In this document: positions 18,459 to 27,429 of the stretch, piece after piece
Layout of the letters: every line of letters starts with the position of its first letter
How positions within the stretch are numbered: position 1 is the stretch's first letter
Source: Nocardia carnea
GTDB lineage: Bacteria; Actinomycetota; Actinomycetes; Mycobacteriales; Mycobacteriaceae
Assembly (NCBI RefSeq): GCF_029868855.1
Contig: NZ_JARWOV010000031.1
Location: forward strand, 1-46,978
Direction of reading: 5' to 3'
DNA length: 46,978 nucleotides
Position numbers and translations under genes: made by a program
Notes under the pieces: model-generated
The model's database searches: none
Told to the model about the DNA's origin: nothing
The model's input: only the letters and a program-made list of their open reading frames with translations

Positions 18459-20581
18459 CGCTTACCGCCGTACCACCCCGGACCTCCGGAACCGCCCCCG
18501 CAGACAGCACCGGAACCGCCCGGGCGGGCCGCTGGGAGTACCCCGCGCTGGCGGTGCTGCTGCTCGCCACCGGACTGTCCTACCTGTACAACCTGAACGC
18601 GAACGGCTGGGCGAACTCCTTCTACTCCGCGGCCGTGCAGGCCGGCTCGGTGTCGTGGAAGGCGTTCTTCTTCGGCTCCTCCGATGCCGCGAACTCCATC
18701 ACCGTGGACAAACCACCGGCCTCGCTGTGGCTGATGGAACTATCGGTCCGGCTGTTCGGCATGAACAGCTGGAGCATGCTGATCCCGCAGGTCCTCCTGG
18801 GTCTGGCGACGGTGGCGCTGCTCTGGGCGACCGTGCGGCGTTCGTTCGGGCCCGCGGCGGGACTGATCGCCGGTCTCGTCGTGGCGGTGACCCCGGTGTT
18901 CGCCCTCATGTTCCGGTTCAACAATCCCGACGCCCTACTGGTGTTGCTGATGGTCGCCGCGGTGTGGGCGATGACGCGCGCACTGGAGAATGGCCGCCGG
19001 CGCTGGCTGGTGCTCGCCGGCACCTGCATCGGTTTCGGGTTCCTGGCCAAGCAGTTGCAAGTCATGTTGGTGGTGCCGGTCCTCGCGCTGGTGTATCTGT
19101 TCGCGGGGCCGCCGAAACTCGGCAAGCGGCTCGCGCAGTTGTGCGCCGCGGGCGCCGCCATGGTGGTCGCGGCCGGCTGGTGGTTGCTGGCCGTGGAATT
19201 ATGGCCGGCCGATTCCCGGCCGTATATCGGTGGGTCACAGAACAATTCGATTATCGAACTCACCCTCGGCTACAACGGACTGGGCCGGTTGAACGGCAAC
19301 GAGACCGGCAGCGTGGGCCCCGGCGGCGAACTACCGCCGGGTGGAAACGGAATGTGGGGGCAGACCGGGGCAGCCCGGATGTTCGACCAGGCCCAGGGCG
19401 GGCAGATCGCCTGGTTGATTCCTGCCGCACTGATCGCATTGGCCGCCGGGCTGCTGCTGCGCGGCCGGGCCGCACGCACCGATGCCGTGCGAGCTCAGGT
19501 ACTGCTGTGGGGCGGTTGGCTGCTGATCACCGGACTGGTGTTCAGCTTCATGGCCGGAATTTTCCACCAGTACTACACGGTGGCGCTGGCGCCCGCGATC
19601 GCTGCGCTGGTGGGTATCGGTGCGGTGTTGTTCTGGCGCAATCGGTCGCGCTGGTGGGTACGCGCCGCGGCGGCCACTGCGGTCGGCCTGACCACTGCGA
19701 CCGCCTGGATGCTGCTGTCCCGTAGTGCGGATTTCCTGCCGTGGCTGCGCTGGGCGATTCTGGTGGGCGGCAGCATCGCGACTCTCGCACTTCTCCTTCC
19801 GCTCCCCCGCCGTGCCGCCGTCGTGGCGGCCGTGCTCGCCGCGGCCGTGGGGTTGGGCGGACCGATCGCCTACACCGTCGACACGTTGAATTCCGCGCAC
19901 GCCGGGTCGATTCCGACTGCCGGTCCGGATACCGGGATGTTCGGCGATATGCGGCCGCCGGGCGTGCGGGACGGTGACGGCGGGCCGGGCGGGGTGCCGG
20001 GTGCACCGGGCGCAAACGACGGCGGGGCCGGCCTGACAACCGGTACGCCAGGCGGAAGCGAGGCCACCCGGGCTCCTGGTTCCGGGACAGCAGGTGGCAC
20101 CGACGGCCGGTCAGGCGAGGAAACCCGCGGGCCCGCCGGGACTTCCGGCACAGTTCCGGGCGATGACGGGACCCCGGCCGGCCGTCTGGGCCGGCCCGGC
20201 GGTATGGGCGGAGGTCCCGGCGGCGTGATGGGTGCGAGCGAACCGAGCGACGCCCTGGTCGCGTTGCTGACGGACAACGCCGACTCCTACACCTGGGTGG
20301 CGGCCACCGTATCCGCCAACAGTGCGGCCGGATACCAGCTGACCACCGGGAAACCGGTCATGCCGATCGGCGGTTTCAACGGCAGCGACCCTTCGCCCAC
20401 GCTGGAACAGTTCCGGCAGTATGTCGAATCCGGACGGATCCACTACTTCCTCGGCGGTAGCGGCGGCGGGCCCGGCGGCCGGGCCGGCACGAGTGCGGAG
20501 ATCACACAGTGGGTGCAGGAGCATTTCACCGCGCGCGAGGTGGACGGCGTGACCGTCTACGACCTGACCGCACCGAAGTAG
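18455..20581 (+). CDS. GT39 (ArnT/PMT-like) membrane glycosyltransferase with Gly-rich insert
   Basis: The ATG at 18455 (ATGA overlap with the GT2 gene) gives 708 aa. The N-terminal half is a polytopic GT39 domain: NSFYSAAVQAGSVSWKAFFFGSSD, then the DKPPASLWLMELSVRLFG loop with the acidic residue typical of GT-C enzymes, followed by about 11 further membrane segments up to near residue 475. A long outer segment follows (about 490-590), extremely rich in Gly, Pro, Thr and Asp. It precedes a soluble C-terminal domain (SDALVALLTDNADSYTWVAATVSANSAAGYQL ... ESGRIHYFLGG). GT39 enzymes use polyprenyl-phosphate sugars on the extracytoplasmic side. The insert may be a wall-spanning linker; it could also be unstable in sequence. 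Confidence 0.9.
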   Translation: MTLTAVPPRTSGTAPADSTGTARAGRWEYPALAVLLLATGLSYLYNLNANGWANSFYSAAVQAGSVSWKAFFFGSSDAANSITVDKPPASLWLMELSVRLFGMNSWSMLIPQVLLGLATVALLWATVRRSFGPAAGLIAGLVVAVTPVFALMFRFNNPDALLVLLMVAAVWAMTRALENGRRRWLVLAGTCIGFGFLAKQLQVMLVVPVLALVYLFAGPPKLGKRLAQLCAAGAAMVVAAGWWLLAVELWPADSRPYIGGSQNNSIIELTLGYNGLGRLNGNETGSVGPGGELPPGGNGMWGQTGAARMFDQAQGGQIAWLIPAALIALAAGLLLRGRAARTDAVRAQVLLWGGWLLITGLVFSFMAGIFHQYYTVALAPAIAALVGIGAVLFWRNRSRWWVRAAAATAVGLTTATAWMLLSRSADFLPWLRWAILVGGSIATLALLLPLPRRAAVVAAVLAAAVGLGGPIAYTVDTLNSAHAGSIPTAGPDTGMFGDMRPPGVRDGDGGPGGVPGAPGANDGGAGLTTGTPGGSEATRAPGSGTAGGTDGRSGEETRGPAGTSGTVPGDDGTPAGRLGRPGGMGGGPGGVMGASEPSDALVALLTDNADSYTWVAATVSANSAAGYQLTTGKPVMPIGGFNGSDPSPTLEQFRQYVESGRIHYFLGGSGGGPGGRAGTSAEITQWVQEHFTAREVDGVTVYDLTAPK

Positions 20582-20588
20582 TCAGAGG

Positions 20589-20627
20589 CAGGGCAGGCCC
20601 TGGACGCATTCGTCCGGGGCTGCCCTG
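20589..20627. terminator. Strong bidirectional terminator hairpin
   Basis: Bases 20589-20606 pair with 20611-20627 around the loop CATT, giving a 17-bp stem with a single bulged G (20597) and one G-T pair. It ends the GT39 gene and the opposing NTF2-like gene. Confidence 0.85.
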
Positions 20628-20641
20628 TGTGAGGCCGGGGT

Positions 20642-21025
20642 TCAGCCGGCGAAGACCTCGGTGAGATCCCCGTACAGGCGCTGTTCGGTGATCTTGTTGT
20701 CCGCGTTCACCGTTGCGTACACCGCGCCCGGGATATCGACCTCTTTACCGCTCTTCAGCCAGTAGTGGATCCGGATCTCGAACATCACCTCGGTGATATC
20801 GTCGGTGGCCGGATGCGGCTCGATCCAGTGCACCACCTTGTGTTCGATCTTCGTGGTCTGGTCGAGTACGTACTGGATGGACGCGGTAGCGGCGTCCCGG
20901 CCGATCACCGGTTCGGCGTTCGCGAAAGTCAGCTTCGCGTCATCGGTCATCAGGGCGGCCGCCTCGGCGAGCCGCCCGGAGTCGATGAGCTCGTAGTATT
21001 CCTCCATCAGTTTCCGAACCGCCAT
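20642..21025 (-). CDS. NTF2-like (SnoaL-fold) protein
   Basis: This 127-aa protein has the NTF2 pattern of a helical start (AVRKLMEEYYELIDSGRLAEAAALMTDDAKLTFANAEPVIGRDAATASIQYVLD), then a curved sheet (KIEHKVVHWIEPH, DITEVMFEIRIHYWLKSGKEVDIPGAVYATVNADNKITEQRLYGD). The conserved pocket residues Tyr-Tyr and Asp after 'LM' fit ester-cyclase and isomerase members, but the reaction is unknown. The ATG at 21025 has AAGGAGCGG before it; an adjacent TTG at 21028 is less likely. No clear partner gene lies beside it. Confidence 0.8.
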   Translation of the reverse strand: MAVRKLMEEYYELIDSGRLAEAAALMTDDAKLTFANAEPVIGRDAATASIQYVLDQTTKIEHKVVHWIEPHPATDDITEVMFEIRIHYWLKSGKEVDIPGAVYATVNADNKITEQRLYGDLTEVFAG

Positions 21026-21300
21026 CAACCGCTCCTTGCCGAGTTACACACGTAGGTAACGCTTTTAAGTAATGGGTGCCCAGGGTAGTCCAACATCGCT
21101 GCCCGCGCGCCCGATGAGCACAACTCGGAACTCGGTTTTCCGCCGGACCGCAACGCCGGACCCGAGTGCGCATCCGGGGAACAGGCCGCGGCCCCGGCCG
21201 GCAGGAGTATCGCCGGTCCGGCAAGTACTTGTCGGCGTGGCGGCAGGAGTTCACCGTGGCGTTGTCCGATGGCCGAACTGTGCTGTCAGAGTGGGGCGGT
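21026..21300. other. Divergent intergenic region before the nucleotidase lipoprotein
   Basis: These 275 bp hold the promoters of two divergent genes. An AT-rich patch at 21046-21075 (acacgtaggtaacgctttta) is a candidate promoter for the NTF2-like gene. I see no PHO box that I would defend. Confidence 0.4.
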
Positions 21301-22977
21301 ATGAGCGTTCTGCGTCGGGCCGCGTCCGGTTGCGCTGTCGCGTTGAGTGTCGTCCTGCTGGCCGGGTGTTCCGGAAGCGGCGAACCCGCACCACCCGGCA
21401 CCGTACCGCTGGTTTCCACCGCTGATCTCCCGGCGGCCGAGCCGGGCGAAGTGCATCTGTTCGGCTTCAACGACCTGCACGGACATCTGGAACCGCCAGA
21501 GGCGAGCAACGGATTGATCGGTGAATACACCGCGGGTGGCGCCGCCTACCTGTCGACGCATCTGGATCGGTTACGCGCGGCCTACCCGGACAGCGCCGTA
21601 CTGTCGGCCGGCGACAATATCGGCGCGAGCCCACTGGTGTCCTCGCTGTTCCACGACGAGCCGACCATCGCGTTCCTGAACGAGATCGGTACCGCGGTAT
21701 CGGCGGTGGGCAACCACGAACTCGATCACGGAGTGCTCGAACTGGCGCGGCTGAGCAAAGGCGGTTGCGCGCTGGACGGCTGCGCGCCCGGGCAACCGTT
21801 CACCGGCGCGGATTTCGATTTCCTGGCCGCCAACCTGACCGGCCCACGCGGCGAGCTGCCACCAGAGGTCCGGCCGTGGAAGATGCTGGAAGTCGGCGGG
21901 CACCGGATCGGGGTGGTGGGCACGGTGACCCCCGATACCGTGAACCTCGTCTTCCCGGAGGGCATCCGCGGTTACACCTTCGGTGACCAGGCGGAAGCCA
22001 TCAACAGATACGTCCCCGAAATGAAGAGGGCCGGCGCGGAGACCGTGATCGCGCTGGTTCACGACGGCGGTGGTCAGGGCACCCCGGCGAAAACCACCGA
22101 CTACAACGGATGCGCCGAGATCAGCCCCGACGTCCCCGAGCTCGCCGCCCGCACCGACCCGGCCGTGCAGGTCATCTCGACCGCCCACAGCCATCAGCCC
22201 TACGTCTGCGAATTCGACGGCAAGGTGGTCACTCAGGGCTCCTCCTACGGACGCCTGATCACCGACATCACCCTGCGCTTCGACGACGGCCGGGTCACCG
22301 CTGATGCCGTGAACCGCGTGGTCACCCGCGATGTGGAACCCGACCCCGCGGTCACCGGACTGATCGATTTCTTCGCGGGCCAGGCCGCTCCGCGCGCCGG
22401 ACGAGTGGTCGGCACCGCCACCGCGCCGCTCGCGCGCGCCAGCGCGACCGGCGAATCCCCACTGGGTGCGGTCATCGCCGATGCCATGCTCGCGGTCACC
22501 GGCGAATCCGCGCAGGCGGTGGCGGCCTTCATGAACCCGGGCGGGGTCCGCGCCGATATCGATCCCGGGCCCATCACCTACGGGAACCTCTACGAAACCC
22601 AGCCTTTCGGTAACCAGGTCGTCACGCTCGCCCTCACCGGCCGCCAGCTCCTGGACCTGCTCGAACAACAGTGGGCCAACACGAGCAAACCCGCAGTTCT
22701 CTCCGTATCCGGCCTCTCCTACGCCTACGACGACTCCGCCCCACCCGGCGAAAAGGTGATCGCTGATTCGGTACGCATCGGCGGTGAACCGCTCGACGAG
22801 GTAGCGGTCTACCGAGTGAGCACCAACAACTTCCTCGCCTCCGGCGGCGACGGTTTCACCACCTTCACCCGCGGCACCGACACCACGGTGGGCCCCACCG
22901 ACCTCGACGCCCTGGAGACCTACCTCCGGAACCGGGGCCCGGTGGAGCCCCCGGAAGCACGGATCCAGCGCCGCTGA
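21301..22977 (+). CDS. 5'-nucleotidase/UshA-family lipoprotein
   Basis: The ATG at 21301 gives 558 aa with a lipoprotein signal (MSVLRRAASGCAVALSVVLLAGC, lipobox LAGC, lipid Cys at 23). The calcineurin-like metallophosphatase domain has its metal ligands in GFNDLHGHL, SAGDNIGASPL, VGNHELDHG and STAHSHQPY. The C-terminal 5'-nucleotidase domain includes MNPGGVRADI, NQVVTLALTGRQLLDLLEQQW and VSTNNFLASGGDGF. It would release phosphate from extracellular nucleotides at the cell surface. It converges on the phosphonate operon with a 54-bp gap, so phosphorus scavenging is the shared theme. An upstream in-frame extension to 21166 exists but would spoil the signal peptide. Confidence 0.93.
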   Translation: MSVLRRAASGCAVALSVVLLAGCSGSGEPAPPGTVPLVSTADLPAAEPGEVHLFGFNDLHGHLEPPEASNGLIGEYTAGGAAYLSTHLDRLRAAYPDSAVLSAGDNIGASPLVSSLFHDEPTIAFLNEIGTAVSAVGNHELDHGVLELARLSKGGCALDGCAPGQPFTGADFDFLAANLTGPRGELPPEVRPWKMLEVGGHRIGVVGTVTPDTVNLVFPEGIRGYTFGDQAEAINRYVPEMKRAGAETVIALVHDGGGQGTPAKTTDYNGCAEISPDVPELAARTDPAVQVISTAHSHQPYVCEFDGKVVTQGSSYGRLITDITLRFDDGRVTADAVNRVVTRDVEPDPAVTGLIDFFAGQAAPRAGRVVGTATAPLARASATGESPLGAVIADAMLAVTGESAQAVAAFMNPGGVRADIDPGPITYGNLYETQPFGNQVVTLALTGRQLLDLLEQQWANTSKPAVLSVSGLSYAYDDSAPPGEKVIADSVRIGGEPLDEVAVYRVSTNNFLASGGDGFTTFTRGTDTTVGPTDLDALETYLRNRGPVEPPEARIQRR

Positions 22978-23031
22978 GCGAGGTACCGCGCCGCGGCGAA
23001 CGAGCACCGGCTCCGACTGGGGCCTGCGAAT

Positions 23032-24048
23032 TCACGGGTTGACCGAGGCACGCAACACCTCCCGCGGCGGGGGTGTGAGAACCGTATCGATCGCGTCCAA
23101 CCCGACGGGGGCGGCGACCAGCCCGTTCCACGGCAGCGTGTCATGGGTCCTGGTCAGGAACTCGACGGCGTGCACGAGGTGGCGGGGCTCGTAGTTGTGC
23201 ACGCCGGTGATGGTGAGCCAGCCCCGCACGACCGCTTCGGGATCGAGCGCGACGGTGGGACCGGGCGTGACCGAACCGGCCAGTACCACAGTCCCACCGA
23301 GATCGAGGCGGGACAACGCGGCGGCCACCGCCGTGGCGGATCCGGAGAAGTCCAGGACGATATCGACCGATCCACCACCGGTATCCGGGGCGGCGCCGAA
23401 CCGGGAGGCGAGATCGCGCCGTTCCGGATGTGGATCACTGATCGACACTCGTGCTCCGCGTTCGGCACAGGCGCCGACCGCGGTGACCCCGAGCATGCCG
23501 GCGCCGCAGATCCCCCGGCGCCGGCCGGCCAGGTCCCCGGCCGCGTCCAGCACCGCCATCACGGTCGCGGTCGCACAACCGGCGGGTGCCGCCACAGCGT
23601 CGGGAACCGTTTCGGGGACCGAGACAGTGGTGACTCCGGTGGGGAGCAAAATATGTTCGGCGTATCCACCGGACAACGGCCAGTCGCCCGTGAACGCCTC
23701 GTGCCCGACCTTGCGCACGTGTTCGCATTTGGCGGTGAAGCCGCGCCGGCAGCGGGCGCACCGGCCGCAGATGGCAGTGACCGACCAGACGATACGGTCG
23801 CCGGCCTCCTGGTCGGCGCCGGGCCCCGCGGCCACCACCCGGCCGACCGCTTCGTGTCCCAGTATCGACGGTGACGGTGCTGAGCGACGCCCGGATACGG
23901 TGTGCAGATCGCTACCGCAGACTGTGGCCAGGTCCACGCGGACCAGGAGTTCCCCTGGTCCAGGTGCCGGCAACTCGACCTCGCGGACCCGCACCCCGTC
24001 GGCGGACCAGACGGCCGCCCGGGTCAGACGACGAGGGAGCGTATCCAT
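23032..24048 (-). CDS. Zinc alcohol dehydrogenase of the phosphonate-associated type
   Basis: This 338-aa medium-chain dehydrogenase has the catalytic zinc ligands Cys44 (CGSD) and His65-Glu66 (LGHEAVG), four structural-zinc cysteines (94, 97, 100 and 108) and the Rossmann motif GAGMLG (182-187). It is the last gene of the phosphonate operon; its start overlaps the end of phnE by 25 bp. A family of such dehydrogenases is known from phosphonate operons (the proposed HpnZ group), with unknown substrate. Here the only enzyme beside it is a phosphonatase-like hydrolase, so oxidation of a 2-hydroxyalkyl phosphonate to the aldehyde is an attractive inference. Confidence 0.88.
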   Translation of the reverse strand: MDTLPRRLTRAAVWSADGVRVREVELPAPGPGELLVRVDLATVCGSDLHTVSGRRSAPSPSILGHEAVGRVVAAGPGADQEAGDRIVWSVTAICGRCARCRRGFTAKCEHVRKVGHEAFTGDWPLSGGYAEHILLPTGVTTVSVPETVPDAVAAPAGCATATVMAVLDAAGDLAGRRRGICGAGMLGVTAVGACAERGARVSISDPHPERRDLASRFGAAPDTGGGSVDIVLDFSGSATAVAAALSRLDLGGTVVLAGSVTPGPTVALDPEAVVRGWLTITGVHNYEPRHLVHAVEFLTRTHDTLPWNGLVAAPVGLDAIDTVLTPPPREVLRASVNP

Positions 24049-25616
24049 CCGGAAAGCCTTTCGATGGTGTAGACGATGACGAAGACGACCAGGACGATCG
24101 CGCCCGCGATATCGAAGTTCAGCGTCCGGATAGCCTCGAACAGCAGATATCCGATACCGCCCGCGCCGACGATGCCCAGCACCGTCGAAGTGCGTATATT
24201 GACGTCGAGCAGATACAGGCTGGAACCGATCAGTGCCGGTACGGCCTGCGGGATGACCGCGGCGAACAGGGTTTTCCACCAGCCGCCGCCGACCGCGCGG
24301 ACCGCCTCCAGCGGCCCGGGATCGATCTCCTCCACCGCATCGGCGACGAGTTTGCCGAGGAAACCGATCGAGCCGATGGCCAGCGCGCAGGTCCCGGCGA
24401 TCGGACCGAGACCGAGCGCCGCGACGAACACCACCGCAATGATCAGCTCCGGAACCGCACGCACCACCAGGATCCAGGCTCGGGCCGGCCAGTACAGCAC
24501 CGGATGCGGTGCGATATTTGCCGCCCCGAGGATACCGAGCGGAATCGAGAGCACCACCCCGATCGCAGTCGCCACCGAACCGATGGCGATGGTCTGGACG
24601 GCGGCGTCGAAGAGGTCGGCGCCGAGCGCGTCGAAGTTCGGCGGTACCAGCCGGCCGAAGACCTCGAACGAGGGCCACGGCCAGGTCAGCAGCGAGAACG
24701 GGTCGATATCGAGGACGACAAGCGAAGCGAGACAGGTGGCCGCGAGCAGCGCACCGAATGCGAAGCGCGTCTGCCGGTCTCGACGCGGCCCTGCCTGTGA
24801 GGGCGTCAGCAGCGTGCGCCGGATGACGATGGTGAGGACTTCCATGGCCGCGATGATCACCAGGATCACGGCGACGATACCGAGCGCACGCGGGTAGATC
24901 AGACCGCGCAGCGCGTCCTGCAGCGCGAAGCCGATCCCGCCGGCGCCGACGAAGCCGAGTACCACCGACATCCGCAGGTTGATATCGATGCGGTAGACGA
25001 AAGTGCTGATCCAGGAGGGGATCGCCTGCGGCACGACTGCGTTCAGCATCTCCCGGTAATATCCGGCGCCGGTGGCGCGCACCGCTTCCCGCGGGCCCGC
25101 ATCGGTCTGCTCGATGGCGTCGGCGAACAGTTTGCCGAGCATCCCGATCGAATGCAGCGCCAATGCCAGAATTCCGGGCAGGACACCGATGCCCAGCGCG
25201 CGGACGAACAGTGCCGCGAACAGCAGATCCGGCATGGCCCGGCAGAACGTGATGACGGCCCTCGCCGCACCGTAGACCACGGGATGAGGGGTGGTGTTAC
25301 GGGCGGCGAGGAACGCCAGCGGCACCGAAACCAGCGCGGCCAGTACGGTGCCGAGTATTGCCATCAGCAAGGTTTCGACGGCGAGGGCGGAGATGCGGCC
25401 GGGGTCGTCGAGCCGCGGCGGCAGCATCCGTTCCAGGAGCGCGGCGATCTCGTCGAGACCGTCGACGAGGGTGGCGGGCGCGAAATCGATGTACCAGGCG
25501 CCGGCCAGGGTCGCCAGTACCGCCGCCGCGGCACAGGCCCGCAACAGCACAGCGCGAATCGTGTTCGGTACCGGCGGTTTCGCGGCCGACCGGGGCGGGG
25601 CGAGCAACGCACTCAT
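24024..25616 (-). CDS. phnE: Fused phosphonate ABC permease PhnE-PhnE
   Basis: This 530-aa protein consists of two tandem PhnE permease domains. Domain 1 (about 20-280) has the EAA-type loop HSIGMLGKLFADAIEQTDAGPREAVRATGA; domain 2 (about 285-528) repeats it as GSIGFLGKLVADAVEEIDPGPLEAVRAVGG. Each half has five to six membrane segments and ends with RMSVVLGFVGAGGIGF or RTSTVLGIVGAGGIGY. The fusion is collinear without a frameshift and would supply both halves of the channel. ATG at 25616 overlaps the phnC stop (ATGA). It imports phosphonate, or possibly phosphite or phosphate esters, with PhnC and PhnD. Confidence 0.94.
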   Translation of the reverse strand: MSALLAPPRSAAKPPVPNTIRAVLLRACAAAAVLATLAGAWYIDFAPATLVDGLDEIAALLERMLPPRLDDPGRISALAVETLLMAILGTVLAALVSVPLAFLAARNTTPHPVVYGAARAVITFCRAMPDLLFAALFVRALGIGVLPGILALALHSIGMLGKLFADAIEQTDAGPREAVRATGAGYYREMLNAVVPQAIPSWISTFVYRIDINLRMSVVLGFVGAGGIGFALQDALRGLIYPRALGIVAVILVIIAAMEVLTIVIRRTLLTPSQAGPRRDRQTRFAFGALLAATCLASLVVLDIDPFSLLTWPWPSFEVFGRLVPPNFDALGADLFDAAVQTIAIGSVATAIGVVLSIPLGILGAANIAPHPVLYWPARAWILVVRAVPELIIAVVFVAALGLGPIAGTCALAIGSIGFLGKLVADAVEEIDPGPLEAVRAVGGGWWKTLFAAVIPQAVPALIGSSLYLLDVNIRTSTVLGIVGAGGIGYLLFEAIRTLNFDIAGAIVLVVFVIVYTIERLSGWIRSLVV

Positions 25617-26431
25617 CGTGGTTCGACGGCGTTCGACCCGGCCGCCGCCGGTTCGACCCGCTGATAGATCTCCATGACCTCGTCCCGGGACAGGCCCACC
25701 GCCGGGCGGTCGAGGACCTTCGCGCCACCCCGCAATCCGATCAGCCGGTGCGCCCAGCCCATCGCCAGATCCACCTGGTGCAGTGTGCACAGCACCGTCA
25801 GTTTCTCCTCGATGCACACCCGGAACAGCAGGTCCATCACCACCCCCGCGTTCTCGGGGTCGAGCGAGGCGACGGGTTCGTCCGCGAGCAGGACCTTGGG
25901 CTGCTGCATGAGAGTGCGCGCGATCGCGACCCGCTGCTGCTGGCCACCGGAGAGCGTATCGGCGCGGCGTTCGGCGAGCTCGGCCAACCCGACCCGGTCG
26001 AGATGCGCCAGCGCCTCGGCCCGCATCCGTTTCGGGTAGGTGAGCGCCCCGTAGCGGGGTAGCGTGATCCGGCCGAGTCCGCCGATGAGCACGTTTTCCA
26101 GGCAGCTGAGCCGCCCGACCAGGTTGAACTGCTGGAAGACGAATCCCACATCGCGCCGCAGAGCCCGCAGGCGGCCGCCGGAGGCGAGGTCGACGCGGGT
26201 CCCGTCCACCTCGATCCGGCCCGAACTCACCGCGTGCAGGCCGTTGAGGCAGCGCAGCAGGGTCGACTTGCCGGAGCCGGAAAGCCCCAGCAGCACGACC
26301 ATTTCACTGCGGTGCACCTCGAAGGACACGTCGTCGAGCGCGGTGGTTGCGCCGAATTTCTTGGTGACCGACTGGGCAGAGATGACGGTGTCGTCGCCGG
26401 CGACAGTCGGACGGTGCGGTGCCGGAGGCAT
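25613..26431 (-). CDS. phnC: Phosphonate ABC transporter ATPase PhnC
   Basis: This 272-aa ATPase has Walker A GLSGSGKST (49-57), the Q-loop VFQQFNLV, the signature LSGGQQQR, Walker B VLLADEPVASLDP and the H-loop CTLHQVDLA. The last of these is the usual PhnC form. It powers uptake through the fused PhnE. The gene starts 4 bp after phnD and overlaps phnE by 4 bp, a tightly coupled operon. Confidence 0.95.
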   Translation of the reverse strand: MPPAPHRPTVAGDDTVISAQSVTKKFGATTALDDVSFEVHRSEMVVLLGLSGSGKSTLLRCLNGLHAVSSGRIEVDGTRVDLASGGRLRALRRDVGFVFQQFNLVGRLSCLENVLIGGLGRITLPRYGALTYPKRMRAEALAHLDRVGLAELAERRADTLSGGQQQRVAIARTLMQQPKVLLADEPVASLDPENAGVVMDLLFRVCIEEKLTVLCTLHQVDLAMGWAHRLIGLRGGAKVLDRPAVGLSRDEVMEIYQRVEPAAAGSNAVEPR

Positions 26432-26435
26432 CGGA

Positions 26436-27395
26436 TCAGCCCTTGCACTTCTCGGAGCCGGTTACTTCACATACGTGGCGCACGCCGTCGTAGTCGGCGT
26501 CGGTGGCGGGGACGACGCCCCACACCCGTTCGTCGGTGATCCGGCAGTCGCCGGTGCACAGGCCCTCGCCGAGCATGTAATCGGCGTTGACCTTCTCGGT
26601 GAAGATGGTCTTCAGTTTGCCGACGGTTTCGGTGCCGAGCTCGTTGTTCGCGGCGAATACCGAACCGGCGATCGTTTCCGATTTCCACACCGTCTTGAGC
26701 TGGCCCGGCTTCAGGTCGCCCTTCTCGACCAGGGTTTTGTCGACCATGGTGTCGAATGCGAATCCGGCATCGCAGTCACCGGCGGCGATGGCCAGTGCGG
26801 AGGCATCGTGACCACCTGCGTAGATCGGGTGCAGGCCGGCGGAGAGGTCCGCTTCCGCCCCGGAGGCGATCACCTTGTTCTCGATCAAACCGGCTGTGGG
26901 GTAGAGGAATCCGGAGGTCGACCCGGGGTCGACGAAGCAGACCTTCTTGCCCTCGAAGTCCCCGAGCCCGTTGACCCGGTCGTTGTCCGCACGGGCGAGG
27001 CCGTAGGACCGGTAGCCGGGCGGTGTGCCCTTGTCCTGCACGACCGCACCCAGCGGGGTCATCTCCGCGCCGTTCACACCGGCCACGACGTAGGCGAAGG
27101 GGCCGAAGAAGGCCAGGTCGACATTTCCGGCGATCAGCCCCTCGACCACCCCCGCGTAGTCGGAGGCCTGCACGAAATCGACCTTCGCTCCGGTTTCCCG
27201 CTCCAGCAGGGCGATCACCGGTTCGTAGCTGGCTTTCAGATCGGTGGAGTTCTCGGCCGGGATGGCGGCGAGTGTCAGGGTTTCGGGGTACCCCTGCTCG
27301 TTCAGTGCCTCGGAATCGGAGCCGGAACAGGCGGACAGGGTGAGCGCCAGGCCGGCGAGTACGGCGGCAACGGTATGGCGACGGCGGAAGAACAT
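26436..27395 (-). CDS. phnD: Phosphonate-binding lipoprotein PhnD
   Basis: This 319-aa protein starts with a lipoprotein signal (RRRHTVAAVLAGLALTLSAC; lipid Cys about residue 23). The PhnD fold is recognisable from TLAAIPAENSTDL, VDFVQASDYAGVVEGLIAGNVDLAFFGPFAYVVA, VCFVDPGSTSGFLYPTAGL and GDCDAGFAFDTMVDK. The SxTSG-type phosphate-binding loop and the FFGPFAYV strand are conserved. GAGGACG precedes the ATG at 27395. It delivers the substrate to PhnE-PhnC. Ligand choice among phosphonates, phosphite and phosphate esters cannot be read from the sequence. Confidence 0.94.
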   Translation of the reverse strand: MFFRRRHTVAAVLAGLALTLSACSGSDSEALNEQGYPETLTLAAIPAENSTDLKASYEPVIALLERETGAKVDFVQASDYAGVVEGLIAGNVDLAFFGPFAYVVAGVNGAEMTPLGAVVQDKGTPPGYRSYGLARADNDRVNGLGDFEGKKVCFVDPGSTSGFLYPTAGLIENKVIASGAEADLSAGLHPIYAGGHDASALAIAAGDCDAGFAFDTMVDKTLVEKGDLKPGQLKTVWKSETIAGSVFAANNELGTETVGKLKTIFTEKVNADYMLGEGLCTGDCRITDERVWGVVPATDADYDGVRHVCEVTGSEKCKG

Positions 27396-27429
27396 GGAAC
27401 GTCCTCGGAGGAGTCGGGGTCGAACGGGA

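Noticed and set aside
24024..25616. phnE fusion as a frameshift or assembly join
   Set aside because: Both halves are in one continuous frame with complete motifs in each, and fused PhnE-PhnE permeases are a plausible natural form.
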